64,000 nt of DNA from assembly GCF_033096005.1 (NCBI RefSeq), contig NZ_AP026803.1, forward strand, positions 478,501 to 542,500, in the 5' to 3' direction. The position numbers were made by a program, and so were the translations under genes. Origin of the DNA: Lactobacillus xylocopicola (lineage in GTDB: Bacteria > Bacillota > Bacilli > Lactobacillales > Lactobacillaceae). The notes under the pieces are model-generated. The model was not told where the DNA came from, made no database searches, and saw only the letters and a program-made list of their open reading frames with translations. Positions 25,667 to 34,413 of this stretch are shown in pieces. The stretch's first letter is position 1. The number at the start of each line of letters is the position of its first letter.

Positions 25667-26296
25667 ATGAAAATTGATTGGGATAATCTTTTATGGCCCT
25701 ATGCTGAAGCTGTTCGTGAATTGAAAATCAAGTTTCGTTCATTGCGGCAGAGCTTCTTAACTAAGGGTGAACATTCACCGATAGAATTCGTGGTTGGCCG
25801 GGTAAAATCGGTTGATTCGATTAAAGAAAAAATGCAGCGGCGGGTTATTAACCAGGACGTGATTGAAACCGACATGCAGGATATTGCGGGCATCAGAATT
25901 GTTTGCCAATTCGTCGATGATATTTATAAAGTGGTTGATTTGATCCATGATCGTGAGGACATGGAGGTAGTGGAAGAGCGCGATTACGTGCAAAACGCTA
26001 AGCCTTCAGGGTACCGGTCATATCACATGGTAATTTCTTATACGGTTTACCTACCCGAAGGTCCCAAAAAGTTGCTAGCTGAAATTCAGATTCGGACCCT
26101 GGCGATGAATTTTTGGGCGACCGTTGAACATACCTTGAACTACAAGTATCAGGGTTCCTATCCTGACGATATTTCAAAGCGGTTAAAGTCGACGGCGGAA
26201 ACAGCATATAAGCTGGATGAAGAAATGTCTTTAATTAAGGATGAGGTTCAGGAAGCCCAAAAGGTTTTCACTAAGAATAAGGGTAAGGAAAAATAA
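25667..26296 (+). CDS. relQ: Small alarmone synthetase RelQ (GTP pyrophosphokinase)
   Basis: Makes (p)ppGpp from GTP/GDP and ATP without hydrolase or ribosome-binding domains. 209 residues when begun at ATG 25667 (GAAAGGAA 9 bases upstream). Synthetase motifs: GRVKSVDSIKEKMQRR, QDIAGIRIVCQFVDDIY, GYRSYHMVISY, and AEIQIRTLAMNFWATVEHTLNYKY. It lacks HD, TGS and ACT domains. Its last base overlaps the NAD kinase start, in the yjbM-yjbN-yjbO order of B. subtilis. Confidence 0.94.
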   Translation: MKIDWDNLLWPYAEAVRELKIKFRSLRQSFLTKGEHSPIEFVVGRVKSVDSIKEKMQRRVINQDVIETDMQDIAGIRIVCQFVDDIYKVVDLIHDREDMEVVEERDYVQNAKPSGYRSYHMVISYTVYLPEGPKKLLAEIQIRTLAMNFWATVEHTLNYKYQGSYPDDISKRLKSTAETAYKLDEEMSLIKDEVQEAQKVFTKNKGKEK

Positions 26297-27102
26297 TGAG
26301 AATCGCAATTGCCCACAACAATAATGGAGAAACGCTAAAAGTGGTCTCTCACCTCAAAAGCCGCTTGCAAGCAAAAGACGCGGTCGTCTTTGATGACAAG
26401 TACCCAGACATTGTGATTACGGTTGGTGGTGACGGTACCCTGATCAATGCCTTTCATCGCTATGAGCGGCAAGTTAATTCAGTTCGCTTTATTGGTATCC
26501 ACACCGGTCACTTGGGCTTTTACACCGATTGGCAGGGTAATGAAGTGGACAAGATGGTTGATGCCCTGTTTTTACGCCAGCCAGAGACGGCGGCCTATCC
26601 ACTTCTTGAGGTAGAATTGATTACTGAAGCTGGTGGTAAGCGGCACTTCTTGGCCTTGAATGAATCGGCAGTCAAGCGAGTGACGCATACCTTAGAAGCT
26701 AACGTTTATATTGATGATCAATTATTTGAAAACTTCCGCGGTGATGGTTTGTGTGTCTCTACGCCAACGGGGTCAACGGCCTACAATAAGTCAATTGGGG
26801 GAGCAGTGATTCATCCCCGCTTAAAGGCCTTGCAGATGGCTGAAATCGCCTCAATCAATAACCGCGTGTTTAGAACCCTGTCCGCGCCGATTGTGATTGC
26901 TCCAGACCAACAGATTACGCTGGTACCTAATGCGGACCACTTTGTGATGACGGTAGACGGTAACCGCATTGACGTGCGTAATGCACGGAAAATCAATTAT
27001 CGTATTTCAGACCAGGCAATTTTATTTGACCGGTTTGGTCATACGCGCTTCTGGTCGAGAGTGCAAAATGCCTTTATTGGAGGCAAAGATGACGCTTTAT
27101 AA
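26296..27102 (+). CDS. nadK: NAD kinase
   Basis: Phosphorylates NAD to NADP, a cytosolic tetramer. 268 residues with GGDGTLINAFHRY (active-site Asp), LALNESAVKR and STPTGSTAYNKSIGG, the three family signatures. Translational coupling to relQ by overlap, and a 14-base overlap with the pseudouridine synthase gene downstream. Also called ppnK or yjbN. Confidence 0.96.
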   Translation: MRIAIAHNNNGETLKVVSHLKSRLQAKDAVVFDDKYPDIVITVGGDGTLINAFHRYERQVNSVRFIGIHTGHLGFYTDWQGNEVDKMVDALFLRQPETAAYPLLEVELITEAGGKRHFLALNESAVKRVTHTLEANVYIDDQLFENFRGDGLCVSTPTGSTAYNKSIGGAVIHPRLKALQMAEIASINNRVFRTLSAPIVIAPDQQITLVPNADHFVMTVDGNRIDVRNARKINYRISDQAILFDRFGHTRFWSRVQNAFIGGKDDAL

Positions 27103-27991
27103 GTTAGTCGTTCAGGATAAAAAGCCCAGAAAATTAGGGGCTTTTTTGGTAAAAAATGGTTTTTCCAAACAGGCAATTAATGATGCTAAGAACCACCAGG
27201 GCCTGCTTCTAGTCAACCATAAACGCCGCTACACTAGTTTTCAACTACAGCGGGGGGATGAGGTTATCTTTGTACCAGGAAAAGAGAAGACTAACCCCTG
27301 GTTGCGTCCGATCTCGGCCCAAGTGGAAATCATTGCGGAAAATACCAACTACCTAGTGGTTAACAAGCCGGCGGGTCTACTGTCAATCCCTTCCCGTTAT
27401 GATGACGATGCCTTGGTCAATCGCGTACTTAGCTACTTTGCTCAAAATAAGGTGCCCGATGCCAAACCCCATGTAGTGACGCGCTTAGATCGGAATACTT
27501 CGGGACTCGTCTTAATTGGTAAAAATGCGATTGCCCATGCGCGATTTAGCAAGCTGAGTAAAGCAGATTTCGTGAAAAAATACTACGCGATCGTGCATGG
27601 TAACTTTGCAGCCGGGAAAACTAACGGGATAGTCGATGCACCGATTGGACGAGTTGGAACGGCAGTGTTGCGCGGGGTTCAAAGCGACGGTAAACAGGCA
27701 GTTACAGCTTACCGCGTGCTAGACCAGTTGCCCGGGGTTAGTTTGGTTGAATTGCGGCTTTATACCGGCCGAACGCACCAGATTCGGGTACACCTGCAGT
27801 ACTTGAACCATCCGCTGTTTGGTGATCCATTGTATGGCATCACGGATGAGTTTAACCGGCAAGCATTGCACTGTTTTTACCTAGCCTTTCCTGATCCATT
27901 CACGGGCCAGCCGGTGGAACTGGAGATTCCAGCTGCCAGTGATATGCAGCAGTTATGGCAAAATTTACAAAGAAAAAAGGGCTGTCAATAA
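27089..27991 (+). CDS. RluD-family pseudouridine synthase
   Basis: Isomerises uridine in 23S rRNA or tRNA. 300 residues, with an S4-like N-terminal region (about 15-70) and the catalytic domain with the Asp of VTRLDRNTSGLVLI and the GRTHQIRVHLQYL-GDPLYG motif. The ATG at 27089 is supported by GGAGG (27079-27083) six bases upstream; the reading frame open before it belongs to the nadK overlap. It corresponds to yjbO in B. subtilis. The exact target uridines are not known. Confidence 0.93.
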   Translation: MTLYKLVVQDKKPRKLGAFLVKNGFSKQAINDAKNHQGLLLVNHKRRYTSFQLQRGDEVIFVPGKEKTNPWLRPISAQVEIIAENTNYLVVNKPAGLLSIPSRYDDDALVNRVLSYFAQNKVPDAKPHVVTRLDRNTSGLVLIGKNAIAHARFSKLSKADFVKKYYAIVHGNFAAGKTNGIVDAPIGRVGTAVLRGVQSDGKQAVTAYRVLDQLPGVSLVELRLYTGRTHQIRVHLQYLNHPLFGDPLYGITDEFNRQALHCFYLAFPDPFTGQPVELEIPAASDMQQLWQNLQRKKGCQ

Positions 27992-28001
27992 GACAGCCCT
28001 T
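27977..28001 (-). terminator. Hairpin terminator at lactonase / RluD 3' ends
   Basis: AAGGGCTGTC (27977-27986) and GACAGCCCTT (27992-28001), loop AATAA. The T run is better on the minus strand, so it chiefly serves the lactonase gene; the RluD stop lies in the stem. Confidence 0.8.
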
Positions 28002-28010
28002 GCTCTTAGT

Positions 28011-29045
28011 CTATTCTGCAAAAAGCACTCGGGTTCCTTCTGGAACAGAGACGTCTTTTTGTAATGGCGTTAGGCAACCATCTTCACTATTACGTAGATA
28101 GAGCGTGGCATTATTTGAATTTTGATTGGCGACCACGACATATTTTTCGTCCTGGTCCCAGTTAAAATCACGTGGGAATTGGCCAAAGCTTGCAATCCGT
28201 TGCCGCAATTCCAAGGTGTGATCCTGCTTAACTCCAAAAACAGTCAGTGAGTCATGGCCGCGATTTGAGACGTAAATGAAGTCACCCGCGTGGCTGATTT
28301 TGATGGCAGCGGCACCATTGTGCCCGGTAAAGTCAGCTGGAATGGTGGAATAAGTTGCAATATTAGTAAAACTCCAGTCTTGCTCGTTAAATTTGACTAC
28401 GTTAATCTTACTTGCCAGTTCGCCGACAACATAGAAATAGGCCCCATCAGGACTGAAAACAAGGTGCCGACTACCAAATCCAGGTTCATTTTGGTAGCTA
28501 GCTCGGTGCTCTAGATGGTTGTTTTGTAGTTGATAAAAATCGACGCGATCATTACCCAAGTCGCAGCTAACGAGGTTGCCAGCAGGTGTTTGGTCAAAGT
28601 AATGGGGGTGGGGACCGTCACTTTGTTCAGGACGAGGCCCCAGGGTGTCGGCAGTATGGGTAACCGTGTCAAGCAAGGTCAAGGATCCGCTGCTGGTATA
28701 GGCAAAGACCGCTAAAACTGCCGTGTGGTAGTTAGCTGTATAAAGCAGCTTTTGAGTGCGGTTAAGACTAATATATGCTGGTGATGAACCAGCTGTTAGG
28801 TAGGAATCTTTTGCTTGGTATTTGCCCTGGCTTAACTCGTATGAGGCAATGCCGCCCTGGTCACCTGCATTCTTAATAGTAAAGAGCAAGTTGCCATCCT
28901 GGACAAAATAGGTTGGCCCGCCCAGCTTGATGACCGCTTTAGCTGGTCCCAGTTGCAAGCCTGGTTTATCTTGGGTCGGGATCACGGGCAATTCATAAAT
29001 GCCTGTACTCGTGTTTTTGGTGTAGCCGCCAATCAATAATTTCAT
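28011..29045 (-). CDS. pgl: 6-phosphogluconolactonase, seven-bladed propeller type
   Basis: 344 residues of the YbhE/lactonase beta-propeller family. Blade repeats with YISLNRTQKLLYTANY, LVFSPDGAYFYVVGE and YVSNRGHDSLTVF are visible, ending with FPRDFNWDQDEKYVVVANQNSNNATLY. The family hydrolyses 6-phosphogluconolactone in the pentose phosphate pathway, though some members have other lactone substrates. Monocistronic with its own terminator. GGAGG-like purines precede the ATG at 29045. Confidence 0.88.
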   Translation of the reverse strand: MKLLIGGYTKNTSTGIYELPVIPTQDKPGLQLGPAKAVIKLGGPTYFVQDGNLLFTIKNAGDQGGIASYELSQGKYQAKDSYLTAGSSPAYISLNRTQKLLYTANYHTAVLAVFAYTSSGSLTLLDTVTHTADTLGPRPEQSDGPHPHYFDQTPAGNLVSCDLGNDRVDFYQLQNNHLEHRASYQNEPGFGSRHLVFSPDGAYFYVVGELASKINVVKFNEQDWSFTNIATYSTIPADFTGHNGAAAIKISHAGDFIYVSNRGHDSLTVFGVKQDHTLELRQRIASFGQFPRDFNWDQDEKYVVVANQNSNNATLYLRNSEDGCLTPLQKDVSVPEGTRVLFAE

Positions 29046-29157
29046 TATTAGCCTCCATGTTTATGTAAAGTTCTATTCTAACAGTATAGCATGATGCAAA
29101 ACTGACTAAGTTAAAAAAAGAAAAACTACGCTTAAATTAGTTAAGCAGCTGGGGATA

Positions 29158-29166
29158 TGCTAAAAT
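29158..29166 (+). promoter_or_regulatory. Extended -10 promoter of PTS IIA gene
   Basis: TGCTAAAAT, -10 at 29161-29166, only 21 bases before the ATG. Confidence 0.5.
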
Positions 29167-29186
29167 TAGTCCTTAAGGAGCAGCAG

Positions 29187-29567
29187 ATGAAGTGGATAGC
29201 AACGATTATTAAAGTTGGACAAAAAGCCTGGGTGAGTGATCAGGAAATGGTTTTGTTATTTGGTAAAGCCGTTCCGCAAGACTTAGTCAACGTTTCAGTG
29301 ATTCAAGAGTTTACCAATGACTCGCTTTTGAGTTCCTTTGTTTTGCAAAAGGGTGATACAGTTACAGTTGCTGGTCAAACCTACAAGGCCACGTTCGTGG
29401 GTGAAATGGTTAGGCGCAATATGAAATATCTGGGCCACCTGACTTTGATTTTTACTGTAAAAATGCCCTCTAAACCGTTAGCGGATGCTGTTTACCTGGA
29501 TTGTGTGGGCGGTCAACCACGGCCTGCATTTAACCTTGGCGATGTTATTAGCTATGAACATATTTAA
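29187..29567 (+). CDS. PTS glucitol/sorbitol-specific IIA-like protein
   Basis: 126 residues matching the SrlB/GutB IIA family: MKWIATIIKVGQKA opening, FVGEMVRRNMKYLGHLTLIF with the candidate phospho-His in LGHLTL, and the FNLGDVISYEHI end. The ATG at 29187 has AAGGAG six bases upstream; an upstream in-frame codon at 29157 coincides with the promoter. No IIB/IIC, dehydrogenase or sorbitol operon is near, so it is an orphan domain, possibly a regulatory phosphoacceptor rather than a transport component. Next gene is 15 bases downstream. Confidence 0.85.
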   Translation: MKWIATIIKVGQKAWVSDQEMVLLFGKAVPQDLVNVSVIQEFTNDSLLSSFVLQKGDTVTVAGQTYKATFVGEMVRRNMKYLGHLTLIFTVKMPSKPLADAVYLDCVGGQPRPAFNLGDVISYEHI

Positions 29568-29581
29568 TTTAGGATGATTTA

Positions 29582-30784
29582 ATGGATTACGAAAAAAAAA
29601 CCAAAAAGCCGTCTGTTTTCCAAAAATGGTTTTTGAATAACCGCTTTAGTATTGCGTTATTGAATATCTTTTTGTTCTTGCTCGTAATTTGGTTATTCAA
29701 TCAAGTTTCTTTTGTCTTGAATCCCGCTTGGCTCTTTGTCAGTGCCATTTTACCGCCCCTGCTGCTCGCGCTTATTCAATTTTATATTATGAATCCCTTG
29801 GTTGATTGGCTTGAGCGCAAGTTCAAGGTGCCACGGGTAGTAACTATTGTTGGGCTGTTTTTGCTGGTAGCGGTCTTACTGGTGTGGATTATTAATACCT
29901 TGCTGCCAATTGTCCAGGGCCAGATTAACGCCCTGATTGAACACTGGCCATATATCTGGAAGGACGCCACGGTTGCTATCCAAAAAACATTGAGTGACCC
30001 GCACTTGCATAGTGTCAAGAATAATATCAACGATGCAATTAGCCGGGCCCAGAGTATGCTGTTCAAGTCGGGGCAGGACACAATCAATGCCACGCTGAAT
30101 AATATTTCCTCAGCGATCAGTATTGTGACCATTATCTTTATGACGCTATTGACCGCTCCGTTTATCCTGTTTTTCATGCTGAAAGATGCGCACCAGCTGC
30201 GCCCGTATTTGACTCAATTTGCTCCTCAGCGGTGGCAAAATGGTTTCAGCGAATTGCTATATGATATTAATACTGCCTTAGCTTCATATATTCGCGGGCA
30301 GATTACCGTGGCCTTCTGGGTGGGGGTGATGTTTTCAATCGGTTATAGTGTCGTTGGGTTACAGTATGGTATCGCCTTGGCGGTTGTAAGTGGCTTTTTG
30401 AACTTAATTCCGTATTTTGGGACCTTCATTGCCTTTATTCCCGCAATTGCGATTGCAATTATGACCTCGGTACCGATGGTTATTAAGGTAATAGTTGTGT
30501 TTGCCCTCGAACAGACGATTGAATCGCGCCTTATTAGCCCGCTAGTAATGGGTAACAAGATGGAAATGCACCCCGTTACCACTATTTTAGTGTTGATTGG
30601 TGCCAGTGCAGTTGGAGGCCTCTGGGGTGTCATTTTTGGGATTCCGACCTATGCGATCCTTAAAATCATTACGCTGCGGGTATACAATTATTATCGTAAA
30701 GTTTCACAGGTGTTTGATGAGGATGAAAGTACTGCTTTGCCTTCAAAGAACACGGGTAAAAGTCAAGAAGTGACGAAGAATTAA
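29582..30784 (+). CDS. AI-2E family transporter
   Basis: 400 residues, about seven to eight hydrophobic segments, with the PerM/YdbI/AI-2E family architecture: paired N-terminal helices, a long amphipathic central region (about 115-175) and a conserved ASYIRGQITVAFWVGVMFSIGY block and SGFLNLIPYFGTFIAFIPA motif. Family members export varied solutes, including quorum-sensing molecules in a few cases; the substrate is not deducible. A hairpin terminator follows. Confidence 0.9.
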   Translation: MDYEKKTKKPSVFQKWFLNNRFSIALLNIFLFLLVIWLFNQVSFVLNPAWLFVSAILPPLLLALIQFYIMNPLVDWLERKFKVPRVVTIVGLFLLVAVLLVWIINTLLPIVQGQINALIEHWPYIWKDATVAIQKTLSDPHLHSVKNNINDAISRAQSMLFKSGQDTINATLNNISSAISIVTIIFMTLLTAPFILFFMLKDAHQLRPYLTQFAPQRWQNGFSELLYDINTALASYIRGQITVAFWVGVMFSIGYSVVGLQYGIALAVVSGFLNLIPYFGTFIAFIPAIAIAIMTSVPMVIKVIVVFALEQTIESRLISPLVMGNKMEMHPVTTILVLIGASAVGGLWGVIFGIPTYAILKIITLRVYNYYRKVSQVFDEDESTALPSKNTGKSQEVTKN

Positions 30785-30786
30785 TG

Positions 30787-30814
30787 AAAGTGTGGTCACT
30801 GGACCGCACTTTTT
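30787..30814 (+). terminator. Intrinsic terminator after AI-2E permease gene
   Basis: AAAGTGTGGTC (30787-30797), loop ACTG, GACCGCACTTT (30802-30812), T tail; one T-G pair in the stem. Confidence 0.8.
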
Positions 30815-30832
30815 AAATTAAGGAGTAAAAAA

Positions 30833-31390
30833 TTGACAAATCACGTTGTCTTATATGAACCACTAATGCCGGCCAACACTGGTAATATTGCCCGGACGTG
30901 CGCGGGTACGAATACGGTACTCGACTTAATAGAGCCGCTGGGCTTTCAAATTGATAATAAGAAAATGAAACGAGCAGGATTAGATTATTGGGACCGAGTT
31001 GAGGTCCGTCGGCATGATGACCTGGCCGATTTTTTAGGAAAGCTAGGACCACAGGATGAGCTTTATTTAATTTCGAAATTTTCATCCCGAAATTATGCCG
31101 AAGTCGATTATTCTGCTACTGAAAAGAATTACTACTTCGTTTTTGGTAAGGAAACAACTGGTTTACCTGAAACGTTTATGCGAGAATATGAAGAGCGCAA
31201 TTTACGAATTCCGATGTCGGACAATATTCGTTGTTACAACTTAGCTAATTCGGTTGCCATTGTCTTACTGGAAGCCCTGCGGCAACAGCATTTTGCTGGG
31301 TTGGAGACCACGCACCACTATGAAAATGACAAATTAAAAGATAACTATCAGCGGTCAAGCCGGTATGAGCGCAATTTAGGAGGAGAATAA
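30833..31390 (+). CDS. trmL: tRNA (cytidine/uridine-34 2'-O)-methyltransferase TrmL
   Basis: SPOUT-class methylase of the tRNA wobble base. 185 residues with MPANTGNIARTCAGTNTVLDLIEPLGF at the start, YYFVFGKETTGLP and RIPMSDNIRCYNLANSVAIVLLEALRQ, the deep trefoil knot that binds SAM. It is also annotated cspR. The start is TTG with AAGGAG 7 bases upstream. A downstream DUF1149 gene begins 2 bases after the stop. Confidence 0.94.
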   Translation: MTNHVVLYEPLMPANTGNIARTCAGTNTVLDLIEPLGFQIDNKKMKRAGLDYWDRVEVRRHDDLADFLGKLGPQDELYLISKFSSRNYAEVDYSATEKNYYFVFGKETTGLPETFMREYEERNLRIPMSDNIRCYNLANSVAIVLLEALRQQHFAGLETTHHYENDKLKDNYQRSSRYERNLGGE

Positions 31391-31391
31391 G

Positions 31392-31784
31392 ATGGACTTT
31401 AATAAAGAGACCCCTGTCCTAGTTAAGAACTTTCACTATGATATTAACGAGGAGCCTGAAACTAAGGATCAAGTTAACTTTGGACTGAAACAAGTGGAGC
31501 GACAAAACCAGGACGGGACGACTGATGCTGGTGATAATGGTAACTATTTTGAAGTGGCGGTAGTTTTTGATGTTGCGCCGGAACCGGGACATTTTTCTGT
31601 TAGCGGAATGATTAGCCAAATTGTCCAAATTAAAGAATACTTTGGTGACGGCAGTGATTTGGCTAAGACCGACTATAAACTGCTTAGCCGACCGCTGATT
31701 GAATATATTGAAACCCTCACCTATGAAGTTACTCAAATTACTTTGGATGAGCCGGTTAATTTAAACTTTCAAGCAAACTTTTAA
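31392..31784 (+). CDS. DUF1149 family protein
   Basis: 130 residues matching DUF1149, an uncharacterised family of lactic acid bacteria. The N-terminal YDINEEPETKDQVNFGLKQVE and FEVAVVFDVAPEPGHFSVSGMISQIVQI are recognisable. Soluble, acidic, beta-rich appearance. It sits between trmL and ftsK and is probably in the same transcript. Function unknown. Confidence 0.8.
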   Translation: MDFNKETPVLVKNFHYDINEEPETKDQVNFGLKQVERQNQDGTTDAGDNGNYFEVAVVFDVAPEPGHFSVSGMISQIVQIKEYFGDGSDLAKTDYKLLSRPLIEYIETLTYEVTQITLDEPVNLNFQANF

Positions 31785-31803
31785 TTTTTAATTAGGGGAA
31801 GAT

Positions 31804-34233
31804 ATGCCTAAGAAAAAAATAAAAACGACTAAAGCAAGGAAAAAACGGCAGAACTCGGGCCTGACATGGTCCATTATCGGACTTGTACAACTGGTGGTTG
31901 CCAGTTTGTCCTTGGTTAAATCCGGTAGCCTAGGTAAGCAGATTGCTAATGTCTTTCGCCTCTTTTTTGGCGATGCTTATTTGCTAGGGGCGGGTTTGTG
32001 CGCTCTTTTTGGCCTGGTTTTATTAATTTATAATAAGCCACTACATTTTAAGTTTAAGCGTGGAAGTGGCTTGTTCTTAGCTATTTTAGGCGTATTACTA
32101 ATCCAAAGCAGCCTATACTTTGAGCATGAATTGGTCAATAACAACTTTATGAATGCCTTTTGGCATGAAATGACAGCTGAATTTGGTCGTGCCGCCATTA
32201 CTGAATCCGTGGGCGGCGGCCTGATCGGTGCAATCGGCTACCAGCTCTGTTACTCGTTATTTGGCCATATTGGATTGCGGGTAATCGCAGTGTTGTTGAT
32301 TCCAATTGGTGGCTTGATGTTTTTTGACGTAAAATTCGCAAATCTTATGCATCAAGTCCAAGCTTTTGGTCAACTTTTTGTCAAAAAGAACCAAGAGGCG
32401 GGGACTAAGCTTAAGGACAAGTACAGTACAGTTCGTGAACAAAAGACCCAGCAGCGGGAGGCAAATGTGCGTGACGTGGCGGATTCACCTGCCACTGAAA
32501 CGCCGGTCTTTCCTAACGTTGACGATTTTGCCACAAAAGAACAGCAGACCCAGCCAGCTGAAGAAAACGATTTTGACCAAGCTTGGAGTGCAGAAAATGA
32601 GCCTGCAGCTTTCAGCGATGAACCACAAATTCAGTTTGCCAGTCAGCCCGCTCCAACTGACGAAGACCGTTCACCCCAGGCAAATGACTTTCTGCCTAAG
32701 TCCCACTCATTTGCCGATGAGGATAAGGCACTTCAGCAGGAATTGGCTGGAATCGATCATGGCGAGTTAAAGCAAACTACAGCAGTAAATCCGCAGTATC
32801 AGAAGCCACCATTATCCTTGCTTGACCCTGCACAAAATACTGACCAGAGCATGGACAAAGCTTTGGTTAGAAAAAACACCCAAACGCTGCAGACCACTTT
32901 TAAGAGCTTTGGGGTTAATGTCATCATTAAAAAAGCAATTCTCGGTCCGACTATTACCCGCTACGAAATTCAACCGGCAGTTGGGGTCAAGGTTAGTCGG
33001 ATTGTGAACCTAGCCGATGACCTAGCTCTAGCTCTAGCAGCTAAGGATATTAGGATTGAGGCCCCGATTCCAGGCAAACCTTTCATTGGAATAGAAGTTC
33101 CTAATCAGACGACCTCCGTAGTGGCCTTTAAAGATGTGATGCAGAATCAGGATCTTGAGGCCCAGGAGGATCCAATGGAAGTACCTTTGGGCAAAGATGT
33201 TAGCGGCCAAATCGTTTCAGTTAACCTGGCTAAAATGCCCCACCTGCTGATAGCGGGTTCAACTGGGTCCGGTAAGTCTGTGGCCATTAACACGATTTTA
33301 ACCAGTATTCTAATGAAATCAACTCCTGACCAGATAAAGATGATTTTGATTGACCCTAAGATGGTTGAGCTGTCAGTTTATAAGGGCGTCCCCCACTTAC
33401 TGATTCCAGTTGTAACAGATGCCAAATTGGCGGCTAACGCTTTGAGCAAGGCCGTCAAGGAAATGGAACGACGTTACAAATTGTTTGCCGCAAGCGGTGC
33501 CCGCAATATGGCAGAATTCAATGAAAAAGTTCGGTTTAATAACCAGGACAAGTCTAAACCGGCGATGTCTGTGCTACCCTACATAGTGGTTGTAGTCGAT
33601 GAACTGAGTGATCTAATGATGGTTGGGGGTCGCGATGTTGAAGGCGCAATTGTCCGCTTAGGACAAATGGCCCGGGCCGCTGGTATTCATATGATTTTGG
33701 CGACCCAGCGCCCAAGTGTTGATGTGATTACGGGGTTAATCAAGGCTAACGTGCCGTCAAGAATATCTTTTGCTGTTTCCAGCGGGGTTGATTCACGGAC
33801 GATTTTAGATCAAACGGGAGCCGAAAAACTGATCGGCCGGGGCGACATGCTGTATATGCCAGTTGGAGCCGCCAAGCCTGAACGAATTCAGGGGGCTTAT
33901 ATTGCTTCCCATGAAGTAGAAAAAGTTATTACCTGGGTTAAAGACCAGCAAAAGCCTGAATATGACCAAGAAATGATTCCGCAAAAGGGTGAGGCAGCAG
34001 CTGAAAGTGCAACTGAAGAACCTCAGGATGAGTTTTATGATCAGGCAGTTGATTTGGTCAGAAGACAGCAGGGCGCCAGCGTTTCGATGTTGCAGCGCCG
34101 GTTTCGAATTGGTTATAATCGAGCGGCACGAATTGTTGATGAAATGGAAGAAAGAGGAGTAGTGGGCCCACCAGAAGGGTCAAAGCCCCGACAAGTATTC
34201 CTTCCTCCTGTAAAAGACGAAAAAAATAACTAA
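31804..34233 (+). CDS. ftsK: DNA translocase FtsK/SpoIIIE
   Basis: Septal DNA pump that clears chromosomal DNA before division. 809 residues: four N-terminal hydrophobic segments (about 15-170), a Gln/Glu/Asp/Ala-rich linker (about 190-340), the RecA-like motor with Walker A AGSTGSGKSVAINT and Walker B VVVVDELSDLMM, and a C-terminal winged-helix gamma domain (about 740-800) that reads KOPS-type sequence signals. ATG follows AGGGGA. Named ftsK or spoIIIE in Firmicutes. No terminator is obvious after it. Confidence 0.95.
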   Translation: MPKKKIKTTKARKKRQNSGLTWSIIGLVQLVVASLSLVKSGSLGKQIANVFRLFFGDAYLLGAGLCALFGLVLLIYNKPLHFKFKRGSGLFLAILGVLLIQSSLYFEHELVNNNFMNAFWHEMTAEFGRAAITESVGGGLIGAIGYQLCYSLFGHIGLRVIAVLLIPIGGLMFFDVKFANLMHQVQAFGQLFVKKNQEAGTKLKDKYSTVREQKTQQREANVRDVADSPATETPVFPNVDDFATKEQQTQPAEENDFDQAWSAENEPAAFSDEPQIQFASQPAPTDEDRSPQANDFLPKSHSFADEDKALQQELAGIDHGELKQTTAVNPQYQKPPLSLLDPAQNTDQSMDKALVRKNTQTLQTTFKSFGVNVIIKKAILGPTITRYEIQPAVGVKVSRIVNLADDLALALAAKDIRIEAPIPGKPFIGIEVPNQTTSVVAFKDVMQNQDLEAQEDPMEVPLGKDVSGQIVSVNLAKMPHLLIAGSTGSGKSVAINTILTSILMKSTPDQIKMILIDPKMVELSVYKGVPHLLIPVVTDAKLAANALSKAVKEMERRYKLFAASGARNMAEFNEKVRFNNQDKSKPAMSVLPYIVVVVDELSDLMMVGGRDVEGAIVRLGQMARAAGIHMILATQRPSVDVITGLIKANVPSRISFAVSSGVDSRTILDQTGAEKLIGRGDMLYMPVGAAKPERIQGAYIASHEVEKVITWVKDQQKPEYDQEMIPQKGEAAAESATEEPQDEFYDQAVDLVRRQQGASVSMLQRRFRIGYNRAARIVDEMEERGVVGPPEGSKPRQVFLPPVKDEKNN

Positions 34234-34413
34234 ATTTTTTTAAAAAAGTTTATCATGTGATAGTTTTGCGCTATTTTACGAGAAATTAATGGTAAAATTA
34301 TAACGAATCAAAATATTGGGATTTGGTGTAGAAATAAGGCCACAATTGTTATATAATTATTTTGCTGTTTATAAGCGATTAATTAATAAATAGCCTAAAA
34401 GGATAAAATAAAA

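Noticed and set aside
34251-34262. Palindrome TATCATGTGATA after ftsK
   Set aside because: Short, AT-rich, single copy in the window and not tied to a promoter box; could be chance.
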